NCBI GenBank assembly: GCA_963169805.1
Contig: CAUJDY010000050.1
Location: 1-32,167 of the forward strand
Length of the DNA stretch: 32,167 bases
From: Bdellovibrionota bacterium
GTDB lineage: Bacteria > Bdellovibrionota > Bdellovibrionia > Bdellovibrionales > JAEYZS01
Direction of reading: 5' to 3'
This document shows, piece after piece, positions 1-8,325 of this stretch. The stretch's first letter is position 1. Each line of letters begins with the position of its first letter. Both the position numbers and the translations under genes were made by a program. The notes under the pieces were generated by a model. That model ran no database searches and was not told the origin of the DNA. It saw only the letters and a list, made by a program, of their open reading frames with translations.

Positions 1-96
1 TCTATTGTGGAATCCAATAGCCGTGAAAAAAAGTTTGGGTTAATTAGAGATTCAGGGCGAACGTTTCCTCCTGCCTGCGCTCGTTACTTCCCATAA
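1..96 (+). CDS. Partial 3' end of an inverted copy of the neighbouring exported protein gene
   Basis: The first 96 bases read as one open frame from the window edge to a TAA at 94-96. The 31 residues match the C-terminus of the minus-strand gene at 166-996 except for one Ile-to-Phe change. A second base difference is silent. This is either the tail of a convergent paralogous gene extending out of the window, or a fold-back artefact at a contig end. The open frame and the mild differences lean slightly to a real copy, but the evidence is thin and the start is outside the window. Confidence 0.35.
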   Translation, partial: SIVESNSREKKFGLIRDSGRTFPPACARYFP

Positions 97-261
97 AGGC
101 GCCTGCCGAATTTTTGATCCCCAGCGCATATAATGCGCTGGACATCAAAAAGTCGGCAGGCGCCTTTATGGGAAGTAACGAGCGCAGGCAGGAGGAAACG
201 TTCGCCCTGAATCTCTAATTAAACCAATCTTTTTTTCACGGCTATTGGATTCCACAATAGA
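1..261. repeat. 261-bp imperfect palindrome with a GGCGCC-type hairpin core
   Basis: Positions 1 and 261 pair around a centre at 131. The arms are co-linear with no gaps and only a handful of mismatches. The core at 95-167 is a hairpin starting AAAGGCGCCTGCCGA and is related to the hairpins at 21701 and 22399. Outside the core, the arms carry the same coding sequence in opposite directions. The palindrome may extend beyond the window. The core probably serves as a bidirectional terminator. The outer arms are an inverted duplication or an assembly fold-back. Confidence 0.85.
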
Positions 262-996
262 TGTTAAATTGAAATTTCTAAAACGAATCTCATAACCCCA
301 ATTAATTTCTCCACGCGCTTCTAAGCTCAAATAATGGTATGCACCTGGCTTTTCTGACATCAAATTATACTCACCCACATATGGAGTCATAGACACCCAC
401 ACACGTGCATTGGGAATTCCCAACTTGGCCACCAAGTTTCTGATTGAGGCGGCCGCTTCTTTAGAGGTGGCAGAGACTAGACTACAACTTTCAAAAAAAA
501 TAAGAGCATCTTTAGCAAAATGTTTTTTAAGTGGATTTAAAATATTGAGTAAATCTGAAGACAACGATTCCGCAGAAAAGTACCCCAGATGCTCCATGCT
601 CGAAACACCTACACCCTTTCGCTCATAGCTTCCGTGGTCTGAGAAAAATAAATGAGAAACCACATCGCCTCTTTGGATGGCATTTTTAATTTGTTCAACC
701 AATCCACCTACAACTGAGGACCGAGTATAGTCTGTATTCACTCCCATACGAATACTACTCACATCAACATAAACAGGACGAAACTCAATATGTGGAAATA
801 AGGTCTTAAACAAATCTCTATGGAGCTCAACTTCCTCTCTTAAAATAGCATAACGGTCTATTACATAAACCCCTAAAGCCACCTGCTTTCCAGAATTTTC
901 ATAAATAGAAAACCCCTGGGCAGACAAAGATGGTCCCCATGTCAAAAGGATAAGCAAAATAAGATGCCTATAAAGCATCTGAGTGTATTTAATCAT
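166..996 (-). CDS. Exported protein with clan-CD (caspase/gingipain-like) cysteine peptidase signature
   Basis: From the ATG at 994-996 this gives 276 residues. A hydrophobic signal peptide covers about residues 7-27, ending near SLSAQG. Two hydrophobic strands each end in a possible catalytic residue: HLFFSDHGS (His121-Gly122) and ALIFFESCS (Cys171). A hydrophobic block followed by His-Gly, then a second block followed by a Cys, is the signature of clan CD peptidases such as caspases, legumains and gingipains. The fold is not proven, and Glu rather than Ala/Ser precedes the Cys. A TTG start at 1017 is possible but would put charged and extra residues before the signal. No good ribosome-binding site is visible for any start. 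The last 30 or so codons lie in the palindrome, and the TAA stop is part of its core. It is the last gene after hisS, aspS and the lipid kinase. Confidence 0.6.
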   Translation of the reverse strand: MIKYTQMLYRHLILLILLTWGPSLSAQGFSIYENSGKQVALGVYVIDRYAILREEVELHRDLFKTLFPHIEFRPVYVDVSSIRMGVNTDYTRSSVVGGLVEQIKNAIQRGDVVSHLFFSDHGSYERKGVGVSSMEHLGYFSAESLSSDLLNILNPLKKHFAKDALIFFESCSLVSATSKEAAASIRNLVAKLGIPNARVWVSMTPYVGEYNLMSEKPGAYHYLSLEARGEINWGYEIRFRNFNLTSIVESNSREKKIGLIRDSGRTFPPACARYFP

Positions 997-1050
997 AAGC
1001 AATAAATGTATAAGCAAAGAACGCTCCCAGCACCCCTTGCCTCACGATAT

Positions 1051-1968
1051 TTAACAGATGAATTGTAGGATTTTAGGAAGAATTTCGACCTTGATTTCTT
1101 TGGACTCTAAAACTTCACCATCAAGTTCCATTGCTCGTACTTGATCTGAAGTTATTTGTATCCAAGGCGCCTGATAAGACTCAATTCCATTTATTTGATC
1201 AAAGGTTCCTTCATAAACCTTAGACCCAGAAAGCATAAGTTTTAATTTAGACATTTTGCTCACCAGAATAACCTCTAGGAGTCCATCATCAACTTTTGCG
1301 CGCGGGGCCCAGTTCATTCCTCCACCCGAATATTTTCCATTCATAGCAAAGACATTATAAAAATCTCCACGAATTGGATCACGGTTGGGCAATTTAATCT
1401 CAAGATTTGCAGAGTTTGCAGTTAATAATCCAGTAAAACTGGCAGTAAAATACATCACAGATGGAGGCAATAATGTTTTGGCTCGGCTCACTCGATTACA
1501 AACATCTCCACCCAAAATATAGGAAAATGAATTTAAAAAATACTCAACTTTAGGTCCCTTAGAAGTCGAATAAGTAACCTTTCCTAGATCTACCATTTTC
1601 ACTTTTGAATCGACAAGAATATTGATGTTCTGAGTGCTATCAAGAGGAGTCTCAATTGTGCGAGCAAAATCACAACCGCGTCCGCTATTTAATACTCCTA
1701 TTTTGATATCCGGCTGAATCAGTTTTCCAGCTTCATTAAAAAGTCCATTCACAACTTCATGCAAACTTCCATCACCACCCATTACAATAATACGCTCATA
1801 CTTTTTTTCTGCTAAATACTGAGTGATTTCAGTCGCATGACGAGGAAATTCTGTCATAAAGACTTCAAATGGAGGAAGGCGATTTTGAAGCTGCGACTTC
1901 ACTTCACGCCAAAGCTTCATAGTATTACCGGCAGCACTCTTAGGATTTATAATTAATGCAGTTTTCAT
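1051..1968 (-). CDS. YegS/DagK-family lipid (diacylglycerol) kinase
   Basis: A 305-residue protein with the diacylglycerol kinase catalytic domain. The N-terminus reads ALIINPKSAAG, and the nucleotide-binding loop GGDGSLHEVVNG is at residues 64-75. A second conserved stretch, LNSGRGCDFART, replaces the more common GTGNDFAR. The C-terminal half has the beta-sandwich features of the family, including MELDGE near the end. Members phosphorylate diacylglycerol, ceramide or related lipids with ATP at the inner membrane, often to recycle lipids. The substrate cannot be fixed from sequence. The ATG lies 8 bases after the aspS stop, so the gene is almost certainly co-transcribed with aspS. Confidence 0.85.
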   Translation of the reverse strand: MKTALIINPKSAAGNTMKLWREVKSQLQNRLPPFEVFMTEFPRHATEITQYLAEKKYERIIVMGGDGSLHEVVNGLFNEAGKLIQPDIKIGVLNSGRGCDFARTIETPLDSTQNINILVDSKVKMVDLGKVTYSTSKGPKVEYFLNSFSYILGGDVCNRVSRAKTLLPPSVMYFTASFTGLLTANSANLEIKLPNRDPIRGDFYNVFAMNGKYSGGGMNWAPRAKVDDGLLEVILVSKMSKLKLMLSGSKVYEGTFDQINGIESYQAPWIQITSDQVRAMELDGEVLESKEIKVEILPKILQFIC

Positions 1969-1976
1969 AAGTTAAA

Positions 1977-3794
1977 TTATGTCTCTGCATTCAATTCAGA
2001 TTCAAGATTTTTTTCTGCCTGAGGGCCTAGGCGTATTCCTAATTCTAATAACTGTGCTCGATCCACAATACTAGGAGCTTCTGCCATTAAATCAGAGGCC
2101 TTTGCAGTCTTTGGAAACGCAATCACATCACGGATAGACTCGGTTCTACCAAGGATCATACATATTCTGTCTAATCCAAATGCAATACCACCATGAGGAG
2201 GAGTTCCGTACTGTAATGCCTCAATAAAGAAACCAAACTTTGTTTGAACTTCTTCTGGCGTTAAACCTAGAGCCTTAAACATAGCGTTTTGAATTTCATT
2301 TCTAAAGATACGAATAGACCCGCCACCTAACTCATGACCGTTACAAACCAAGTCATAGGCTTTTGCCAGTAATCCTGCATACTCTTTTTCACGCCCTTCA
2401 AGAAGAGTGTCCATAAATTGATCTTGTGGTGACGTAAAAGGGTGATGTCTTGCCGCCCATCTTTTATTTTCGGCATCATACTCAAACAACGGGAAGTCAA
2501 TAACCCACAAAAACTTATCTTGTGATTTATCAATTAGATTTAAATCTTCACCTAATTGTAATCTAAGAATTGATAGCACCTTGCAAACAATTTCAAACTG
2601 ATCCGCAACAACAAGTAATAAGTCACCAGGCTTCGCTCCAGATTTTGTAAAAATATCTTTTGCTTTATCCTCAGGTATAACTTTTGAAATACTTGAAGTT
2701 AATTGTTGTCCATCAGACTTCATCCAAACAAGTCCCTTAGCTCCATTTGTTTGAGCAGTCTTAACAAGCTTATCAATTTGGCTTCTAGAAAAACTTCCAC
2801 CTTTTTCTACAACTATGCCACGGACTGAATCGCCTCTTTGCACGGCATCTTCAAAAACTTTGAACCCACATCCTTGAACAGCATGGGCTAGGTTTTGAAG
2901 TTCCATTCCAAACCGCATATCTGGCTTATCATTTCCGAATCGCTCCATTGCCTCTTGAAATGTAATACGCGGAATACTTCCTATATCAACACCGCGGACT
3001 TGCTTCCATATTTTTTTGAAAAGCCCCTCTGCCATTTGAATGATATCTTCAACATCAATAAAGCTCATTTCAACATCAATTTGAGTAAATTCGGGCTGTC
3101 TCTCTGCACGAAGATCTTCATCTCTAAAACATTTTGCAATTTGGTAATATCTATCAAATCCAGCTATCATTAAAAGCTGCTTAAGCGTTTGAGGAGACTG
3201 CGGGAGTGCATAAAACTTCCCTGGGCTCACACGCGACGGAACAAGATAATCACGAGCGCCTTCAGGAGTGCTTTTATACAGAATTGGTGTTTCAACATCT
3301 ACAAAGTGGTTTTCGGCAAAAAAGTTGCGTACTACTTGAGTTACTTTATTTCTGAGTATTAGTTTTTGCTGTAAGCCTTCGGATCTTAAATCAAGATATC
3401 GATACTTAAGTCTCAAATTCTCAGACACATTTTTGTCATCAATTTGAAACGGAGTTGTTTTTGCTACAGATAAAACTTCACATCTTGAGCATGAAACCTC
3501 AACTTCACCTGTTGGAAGCTTTGAATTAACCATTCCTTGCGGACGCGCCTGTACTTTTCCTTGAATAGCAATAACGTATTCGCCACGAACTTCTTTTGCA
3601 GAAGCCATCGCTGCTTCACTTGGATTTAAAACAATTTGGATAAGACCTTCACGATCTCTTAAATCTAAAAATACGAGACCACCATGATCTCTACGATTAT
3701 GAACCCACCCCATTAGAACTACTTCTTGTCCGATATGTGATTTGTTGAGATGACCACAATAGTGAGATCGTTTTAAATCTTTCAAAAATTTCAC
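1977..3794 (-). CDS. aspS: Aspartyl-tRNA synthetase, probably non-discriminating (Asp/Asn)
   Basis: This 605-residue cytosolic class II synthetase charges tRNA-Asp. An N-terminal OB fold (about 1-105) binds the anticodon. Motif 2 is at 223-240 (FRDEDLRAERQPEFTQID), the bacterial GAD insertion lies in the middle, and motif 3 is at 535-544 (GGIAFGLDRI). His37 and Gly87 align with E. coli Leu30 and Lys82. Enzymes with His and Gly there are generally non-discriminating and also make Asp-tRNA-Asn for the GatCAB amidotransferase. The start is GTG at 3792-3794 with an AAGGAG ribosome-binding site 8 bases upstream. It follows hisS at a short distance and is followed immediately by the lipid kinase gene. 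Confidence 0.96.
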   Translation of the reverse strand: MKFLKDLKRSHYCGHLNKSHIGQEVVLMGWVHNRRDHGGLVFLDLRDREGLIQIVLNPSEAAMASAKEVRGEYVIAIQGKVQARPQGMVNSKLPTGEVEVSCSRCEVLSVAKTTPFQIDDKNVSENLRLKYRYLDLRSEGLQQKLILRNKVTQVVRNFFAENHFVDVETPILYKSTPEGARDYLVPSRVSPGKFYALPQSPQTLKQLLMIAGFDRYYQIAKCFRDEDLRAERQPEFTQIDVEMSFIDVEDIIQMAEGLFKKIWKQVRGVDIGSIPRITFQEAMERFGNDKPDMRFGMELQNLAHAVQGCGFKVFEDAVQRGDSVRGIVVEKGGSFSRSQIDKLVKTAQTNGAKGLVWMKSDGQQLTSSISKVIPEDKAKDIFTKSGAKPGDLLLVVADQFEIVCKVLSILRLQLGEDLNLIDKSQDKFLWVIDFPLFEYDAENKRWAARHHPFTSPQDQFMDTLLEGREKEYAGLLAKAYDLVCNGHELGGGSIRIFRNEIQNAMFKALGLTPEEVQTKFGFFIEALQYGTPPHGGIAFGLDRICMILGRTESIRDVIAFPKTAKASDLMAEAPSIVDRAQLLELGIRLGPQAEKNLESELNAET

Positions 3795-3834
3795 TGGAGC
3801 GACTCCTTAGTCTTTATTATGCCTTATTCTTTAT

Positions 3835-5103
3835 TTAAACTTTTAGCTTATTTATCTCATTTACGATCTGATCTAAAGGGATATTTTTCTGCTGTTGAGT
3901 TTTCATATCCTTTAAGACAACCTGCTTTTGAGAAATTTCCTGGCTTCCTAGGACTAAACTCACTTTGGAACCAACTTTATCTGCCCTCTTAAACTGATTT
4001 TTAATGTTTTTCCCCTGAAGATCCATATCCACATGGATTCCTTGAAGCCTCAGTTCATGGCAAAGTAACTGAGCTCTCATAAAGCCTTCGTCATCCGCAT
4101 AAATTACAGAAACATCTGATTTAAACTCAACTTTCAATTTCCCAAGCGCCTGAATAATAAGAACAAGCCTCTCCAGACCCATACCAAAACCCACCGCTGG
4201 CACGGACGGACCACCAAATTGCTCTATTAGCTTATCATAACGTCCTCCACCACATACGGTAGATTGAGCTCCTAAATCTGAACTTAAAAATTCAAAAGCA
4301 GTCCGATTGTAATAATCTAATCCACGTACAATGTTTGGATTAATCATAAAATCAATGCCTAAATTCTTTAACCCTGATTGTACTCCATTAAAATGAGATT
4401 TGCAGTCTTGGCAGATGTGGTCTAACAAAACTGGCATGCCTTTCATTAAAGACTGAACCTTTTCATCTTTGTGGTCGAAAAGCCTTTGTGGATTTTTTTG
4501 AATTCTATTACGAGCATCCTCTGGCAACTCAGATTCTACTGTTTTTAATTTTTCAATCAAAAGTTTTCTATAACGAGGACGGCAACTCTCACTATCACAT
4601 CCAACACTATTGAGGTGCAATTCAACCTTGCTTAATCCAAATTCTTTAAGAACCGCATCTGTAAGCGCCATGACTTCTACATCAGCAGTCCACTCTGCAA
4701 TACCCAATAACTCTATACCGAATTGGTGAAACTGTCTAAACCGTCCCTTTTGTGGACGTTCATAGCGAAACATTGGACCGATATAATAAAACTTACTCAC
4801 AGGATGTGCGCGGAACCAGGATTGTTCAATAAGTGCGCGAGCGACAGGGGCAGTACCCTCAGGCCGCATCGTGACATGCTCGCCTCCTTTGTCTTCAAAA
4901 GAGTACATTTCTTTTTCAACAATATCTGTATCCTCTCCCACACCTCTTTTAAAAACAGACGTAGACTCTAAAATTGGAGTCCTTACTTCTTCAAAACCGA
5001 AGCGGTGGGAGACAGCTCTAAGCGAGGACTCGATGTGCTGCCAAAGGTGAATCTCAGGAGGTAGAAAATCGTTCATACCTCTTAAGGAATTCATTTTACT
5101 CAT
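3835..5103 (-). CDS. hisS: Histidyl-tRNA synthetase
   Basis: A 422-residue cytosolic class II synthetase that charges tRNA-His. Visible landmarks are LRGMNDFLPPE at the N-terminus, motif 1 RTPILEST, motif 2 from FRYERPQKGRFRQFHQFGIE at about 112-131, the histidine-specific LDYYNRTAFEF, GGGRYDKL, and motif 3 VGFGMGLERL. The C-terminus is the alpha/beta anticodon-binding domain. The ATG at 5101-5103 was chosen because an AGGA sits just upstream and the protein then begins like other HisRS. An in-frame TTG at 5181 would add 26 unconserved residues with no ribosome-binding site. It heads the leftward hisS-aspS-lipid kinase run. Confidence 0.96.
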   Translation of the reverse strand: MSKMNSLRGMNDFLPPEIHLWQHIESSLRAVSHRFGFEEVRTPILESTSVFKRGVGEDTDIVEKEMYSFEDKGGEHVTMRPEGTAPVARALIEQSWFRAHPVSKFYYIGPMFRYERPQKGRFRQFHQFGIELLGIAEWTADVEVMALTDAVLKEFGLSKVELHLNSVGCDSESCRPRYRKLLIEKLKTVESELPEDARNRIQKNPQRLFDHKDEKVQSLMKGMPVLLDHICQDCKSHFNGVQSGLKNLGIDFMINPNIVRGLDYYNRTAFEFLSSDLGAQSTVCGGGRYDKLIEQFGGPSVPAVGFGMGLERLVLIIQALGKLKVEFKSDVSVIYADDEGFMRAQLLCHELRLQGIHVDMDLQGKNIKNQFKRADKVGSKVSLVLGSQEISQKQVVLKDMKTQQQKNIPLDQIVNEINKLKV

Positions 5104-5142
5104 AGATCCTGCCTTTAAATGTTTAGTCTGAGATTTAATTTC

Positions 5143-5165
5143 GCATGCAGTCCAAAACCTGTCAA
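5143..5165 (-). promoter_or_regulatory. Possible sigma-70 promoter for hisS
   Basis: On the minus strand a perfect TTGACA lies at 5160-5165, followed after 17 bases by GAAATT, a poor -10. The position, about 40 bases ahead of the hisS ATG, is suitable. Only the -35 box is strong, so this is a weak call. Confidence 0.3.
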
Positions 5166-5185
5166 AGAGCAAGGTAGACAAGTTT

Positions 5186-5214
5186 TTGAAAAACCTATAG
5201 AAAATACCTATACA
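5186..5214 (+). promoter_or_regulatory. Sigma-70 promoter for the 5232 gene
   Basis: TTGAAA at 5186-5191 and TATACA at 5209-5214 are separated by 17 bases, a near-consensus housekeeping promoter. Transcription would start near 5221, only about 11 bases before the ATG. The AGGA ribosome-binding site at 5221-5224 would then lie at the very 5' end of the message. The promoter probably also drives the sigma factor gene downstream. Confidence 0.6.
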
Positions 5215-5231
5215 CTTAAAAGGAATGATTT

Positions 5232-5537
5232 ATGCCAAAGTTCACCGTTGAAAAAGTCACTGATCTAAATGCCAAAGATTCATTTGATAAAATTAAGCAG
5301 TTTTTATCTTCCGATGCAGACCTCAAAATGCTCGATTCTAGCTACGAGTGTCAATTTGAGGAAAACAAGCTCACAGGAAGCGCAAAGGGCAAAAAGTTCA
5401 ACGCAGAGATGCAGGTATCTACTGATGGAGGCAAAAGTAAAGTAGCCATCACAGTTGACCTACCGCTTATGTTAATGCCTTTTAAAGGACTCGTTGAAAA
5501 TACTCTTAATAAAAAGCTGTCACAGTTACTTGGCTAG
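5232..5537 (+). CDS. Small polyhydroxyalkanoic-acid-system-like protein
   Basis: A 101-residue protein with no signal peptide. Its C-terminal half, VDLPLMLMPFKGLVENTLNKK (residues 76-96 region), resembles the end of the putative PHA granule-region family (PHA_gran_rgn), in which a conserved PFKG precedes an amphipathic helix. Members are found near polyester storage genes but also in bacteria without them, and their role is unclear. No PHA synthase or phasin is nearby. It lies 47 bases ahead of the sigma factor gene and probably shares its transcript. The family assignment rests on pattern recall only. Confidence 0.6.
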   Translation: MPKFTVEKVTDLNAKDSFDKIKQFLSSDADLKMLDSSYECQFEENKLTGSAKGKKFNAEMQVSTDGGKSKVAITVDLPLMLMPFKGLVENTLNKKLSQLLG

Positions 5538-5584
5538 TATAGAATACGAACTTTTAATTCAGGTACATAACAAGGTTGCTAAAC

Positions 5585-6661
5585 TTGGCTAAAAAGTCTG
5601 CCACAAAGAAAAAAACAACTCCTCCTGCTAAGAAAGCTGCCGCAAAGAAAAAGTTGGCAGTCAAAAAAACTTTGAAGAAATCAAAGGAAGAGGAAGCACG
5701 TGTTGTTGAAGCCGAAGTAGTAACCAGTCCTGCTCAAGCATCTGTAGTTCGCAAGTCCATCCCATCAGAAAATTATAACTCCTCGGAGCAAGAATCCGGA
5801 CTCGTTCCTTCTGATCCACTTGCTCAATATTTAGCGGAAATACGCAAATACCCACTTCTCACTCCAGAAGAGGAAAAGGCTCTTGCCATTCGTTTCTACG
5901 AGAAAAAAGATCCGATTGCAGCTGAGAAGCTTGTTACCTCTAATTTAAGATTTGTTGTTAAAATCGCTCTTGAGTACGCCAAGATGGGAGCCAAGCTTAT
6001 GGACCTCGTTCAGGAAGGCAACGTTGGGCTTATGCACGCAGTTAAGGAGTACAATCCTTATAAAGGTGTTAAACTCATCACATACGCTGTTTGGTGGATT
6101 CGTGGGTACATGAGAGATTACCTCATGAAGCAGTTTTCTATGGTTAAAATTGGCACAACTCAAAATCAAAAAAAGCTTTTCTACAATTTAGAGAAAGAAG
6201 AGCGAGAACTTAAGCTTTTAGGTCACGAACCAAAAGATGTACAACTTCTCAGCTCACGACTTGGTGTCACAGAAAAAGATGTTGAACTTATGCAGCAGAG
6301 GCTGTCGTCTAAAGATGTTTCTTTAGATGCGCCAGTAGATGAAGAGGGTGGCGCCCACTTTTTAGATCTTCAAACAGATAACACCACACCAGAGGATCAG
6401 CTGGAAATACTTGAGCTTATCGATCTTTTAAAAGAAAAAGTGGAAAGCATTAAGCCCAAGCTCAATGAAAAAGAACTTGATATCTTAGAAAATAGAATCT
6501 TAGCGGATGAGCCAAAAACGCTTCAGGAAATTGGAGATAAATACGGCATCACACGCGAACGAGCACGGCAACTTGAAGAAAGACTCCTCAAGAATATCAA
6601 AGAACAGTTTTTGGAAATCGCAAAAGATAATGTTGAGAGTAAAATCAAAAAAGATTTATAG
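5585..6661 (+). CDS. rpoH: RpoH-like (sigma-32 class) RNA polymerase sigma factor with K/A-rich N-terminal tail
   Basis: About 358 residues. Sigma regions begin near residue 77: region 1.2 (DPLAQYLAEIRKYPLLT), region 2 (LVTSNLRFVVKIA, LMDLVQEGNVGLMHAVKEY and WWIRGYMRDYLM), and region 4.2 (LQEIGDKYGITRERARQLE). QKKLFYNL after region 2.4 matches the RpoH box found in heat-shock sigma factors, so control of chaperone and protease genes is likely. The first 34 residues hold 15 lysines, mixed with Ala and Pro, like a histone H1 tail, and this is not usual for RpoH. The TTG at 5585 was chosen because CAAGG lies 9 bases upstream. The in-frame TTG at 5576 directly abuts that site. Confidence 0.85.
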   Translation: MAKKSATKKKTTPPAKKAAAKKKLAVKKTLKKSKEEEARVVEAEVVTSPAQASVVRKSIPSENYNSSEQESGLVPSDPLAQYLAEIRKYPLLTPEEEKALAIRFYEKKDPIAAEKLVTSNLRFVVKIALEYAKMGAKLMDLVQEGNVGLMHAVKEYNPYKGVKLITYAVWWIRGYMRDYLMKQFSMVKIGTTQNQKKLFYNLEKEERELKLLGHEPKDVQLLSSRLGVTEKDVELMQQRLSSKDVSLDAPVDEEGGAHFLDLQTDNTTPEDQLEILELIDLLKEKVESIKPKLNEKELDILENRILADEPKTLQEIGDKYGITRERARQLEERLLKNIKEQFLEIAKDNVESKIKKDL

Positions 6662-6678
6662 CACACATTACCTCTCAT

Positions 6679-6698
6679 AATACTCTCTAGTATTTTTT
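6679..6698 (+). terminator. Short intrinsic terminator after the sigma factor gene
   Basis: AATACT (6679-6684) and AGTATT (6689-6694) form a 6-bp stem with a CTCT loop, and the stem runs into six T residues. It lies 18 bases after the stop codon. The stem is short and AT-rich, so termination may be weak. Confidence 0.45.
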
Positions 6699-6803
6699 CT
6701 TAGCTACGACAGCCTCGCTACAGAATCTTTTTCAAATGCACAAGGCGATACTTTTATTTTTCGAATTCCCCAAATAGAGTTTGTACATCAGGGGGGATAG
6801 GGT

Positions 6804-7535
6804 ATGAGGGGTATCCTAATTTTTTTAGGCATTATTGTATCTATTGATCTACACGCAACAGAAAGAACGCCGTCTGGGACTTATATGATCCCTGCGCATA
6901 CGCGGCCAGCTATTCTGGAGGTCCACAGCAAAGCAGGCCGTTGTACCGCCGCACTCATCGGACCTCGCGTATTTGTGACTGCAGCTCACTGCTTTAAAAG
7001 TGAAATAACCGGATATACATTATATAAAAAATCAAAAATTCTTTTTAAAGCCTACATCACACCAGAGTATGATCCGATGCCACCAGAAGAAAAGCATCTT
7101 AAAAAATATCAGCCAAAAGACGTTGCTTTTGGCATCTTAGAGAGACCTATCCTAAATGTGACTCCCTACACGATTCTTTGGGAAACTCCCCCTGCGAAAA
7201 AAGTCATCAGTTATGGATTTGGATGTTCAGGCAATAAGCTGGCAATATATTATCTCACGGAGGTTAGTAATCTCGTTTATGAGAAAGAGTATCGTGGAAA
7301 TCTGAGTCAGATAGTGGCTCTTTGCCCCGGTGACTCAGGCGGCCCTGCCTTTTCATATTTCAATGATAGGCTCTATCTTGTTGGTGTAAATAGAGCAACA
7401 AATGTGGCAGATAGCTCTTGGATCACAGTACTTGCAAGATCCTATGTCTATGATCTGCTTATGAAAGTACAATCTGAGCATAAACATGCAAAAATTTGCG
7501 GTATTAATATGGAGTGTGAATTACCAACTCTTTAA
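6804..7535 (+). CDS. Secreted trypsin-like (S1A) serine protease
   Basis: A 243-residue protein with an N-terminal hydrophobic signal sequence (about 1-18). All three catalytic residues are visible: His62 in VTAAHC, Asp106 in KDVAFGIL and Ser178 in CPGDSGGP. Cys47 and Cys63 flank the histidine as in chymotrypsin-fold enzymes. The mature protein is compact, with no extra domains, and probably acts in the periplasm or outside the cell. A residue near GLSxIVALCPGDSGG determines specificity and cannot be assigned safely. A purine-rich run (GGGGGGATAGGG) serves as ribosome-binding site. The next gene begins 40 bases downstream and may be co-transcribed. Confidence 0.9.
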   Translation: MRGILIFLGIIVSIDLHATERTPSGTYMIPAHTRPAILEVHSKAGRCTAALIGPRVFVTAAHCFKSEITGYTLYKKSKILFKAYITPEYDPMPPEEKHLKKYQPKDVAFGILERPILNVTPYTILWETPPAKKVISYGFGCSGNKLAIYYLTEVSNLVYEKEYRGNLSQIVALCPGDSGGPAFSYFNDRLYLVGVNRATNVADSSWITVLARSYVYDLLMKVQSEHKHAKICGINMECELPTL

Positions 7536-7575
7536 CAACACTTTACAGGCAGGCAATTTGCATTTTACAAAAGGT

Positions 7576-8325
7576 ATGATGAAATTTGCCGTGGTCGTAT
7601 GTTTATTTGTATCTGGAATGCTCTATGCGCAAAGCTCTTCGACATCGGAGGCTCAAAATTGGCTATCCAGGCTTTCTCTACAAACTCTCCTTGTGCTGAC
7701 CGAAAACCATAAAGATATTGATAAACTAGGAAGAGAGTCTTTCCATGGGCAATCTTTTTCAAAATTTACAATTAGCAGCTCACTTTTTGAATCCGTTTTG
7801 AACTTAGAATCTGCGACAGAAAACGCTTATGTTTTTCGCATGAGAGTTTCTCGTAACGAAATTCTAACGGAGCTTATAAAAAAGTTCAAAGGCGCAAACA
7901 AGCTAGAGTACTATAAAATTAACAACGCTAGACTTCTTGAACTTGAAAAGATTCTGATTGATTTAATGGAAAAGATTTATTTATTTCGCAGAATATCTGC
8001 TCATGGCAATAACCTCACAGCTATTCATCCAAAAACTCTAGAAAACATTGCTACGGCATTTGATAGAACAATTGATATTTCTCTTGAGACACTCGCAGTT
8101 TTTCTTGTAGGAGAAAAAGGTCAATCCGTTTCAAGAGCAGAAATTGTAAACATACTCAAAAATTTTAATGATGTTCTAAAATTATCTCTTCCAACTAATT
8201 CCTACAGTCAATTATCAGAAATAGAGTTAGCAACATCAGTTACAAGACACATTACAGGTGCATACCGCTGGAATCGATCTAGCTTTCAAAGAATCTTTAG
8301 CTGCCGCCGCTACTTCACCCTCTAA
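7576..8325 (+). CDS. Exported protein of unknown function
   Basis: About 249 residues from the ATG at 7576, with a second ATG at 7579. AAAGG lies just upstream, and the protein starts with a clear signal peptide, KFAVVVCLFVSGMLYAQ. The longer frame from 7486 overlaps the protease gene and would bury the signal peptide, so it was rejected. The mature part looks mostly helical, with no Cys pair or motif I recognise until SFQRIFSCRRYFTL at the C-terminus. It follows the secreted protease and may work with it, but nothing in the sequence proves that. Its TAA stop is the first paired element of the large palindrome that follows. Confidence 0.65.
   Translation: MMKFAVVVCLFVSGMLYAQSSSTSEAQNWLSRLSLQTLLVLTENHKDIDKLGRESFHGQSFSKFTISSSLFESVLNLESATENAYVFRMRVSRNEILTELIKKFKGANKLEYYKINNARLLELEKILIDLMEKIYLFRRISAHGNNLTAIHPKTLENIATAFDRTIDISLETLAVFLVGEKGQSVSRAEIVNILKNFNDVLKLSLPTNSYSQLSEIELATSVTRHITGAYRWNRSSFQRIFSCRRYFTL

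Noticed and set aside
5104-5181. TTG-started extension of hisS by 26 residues
   Set aside because: No ribosome-binding site, residues not HisRS-like, and an ATG with AGGA gives the normal length.
7486-7575. Upstream extension of the exported protein gene
   Set aside because: It overlaps the protease gene and would place 30 residues before a clear signal peptide.
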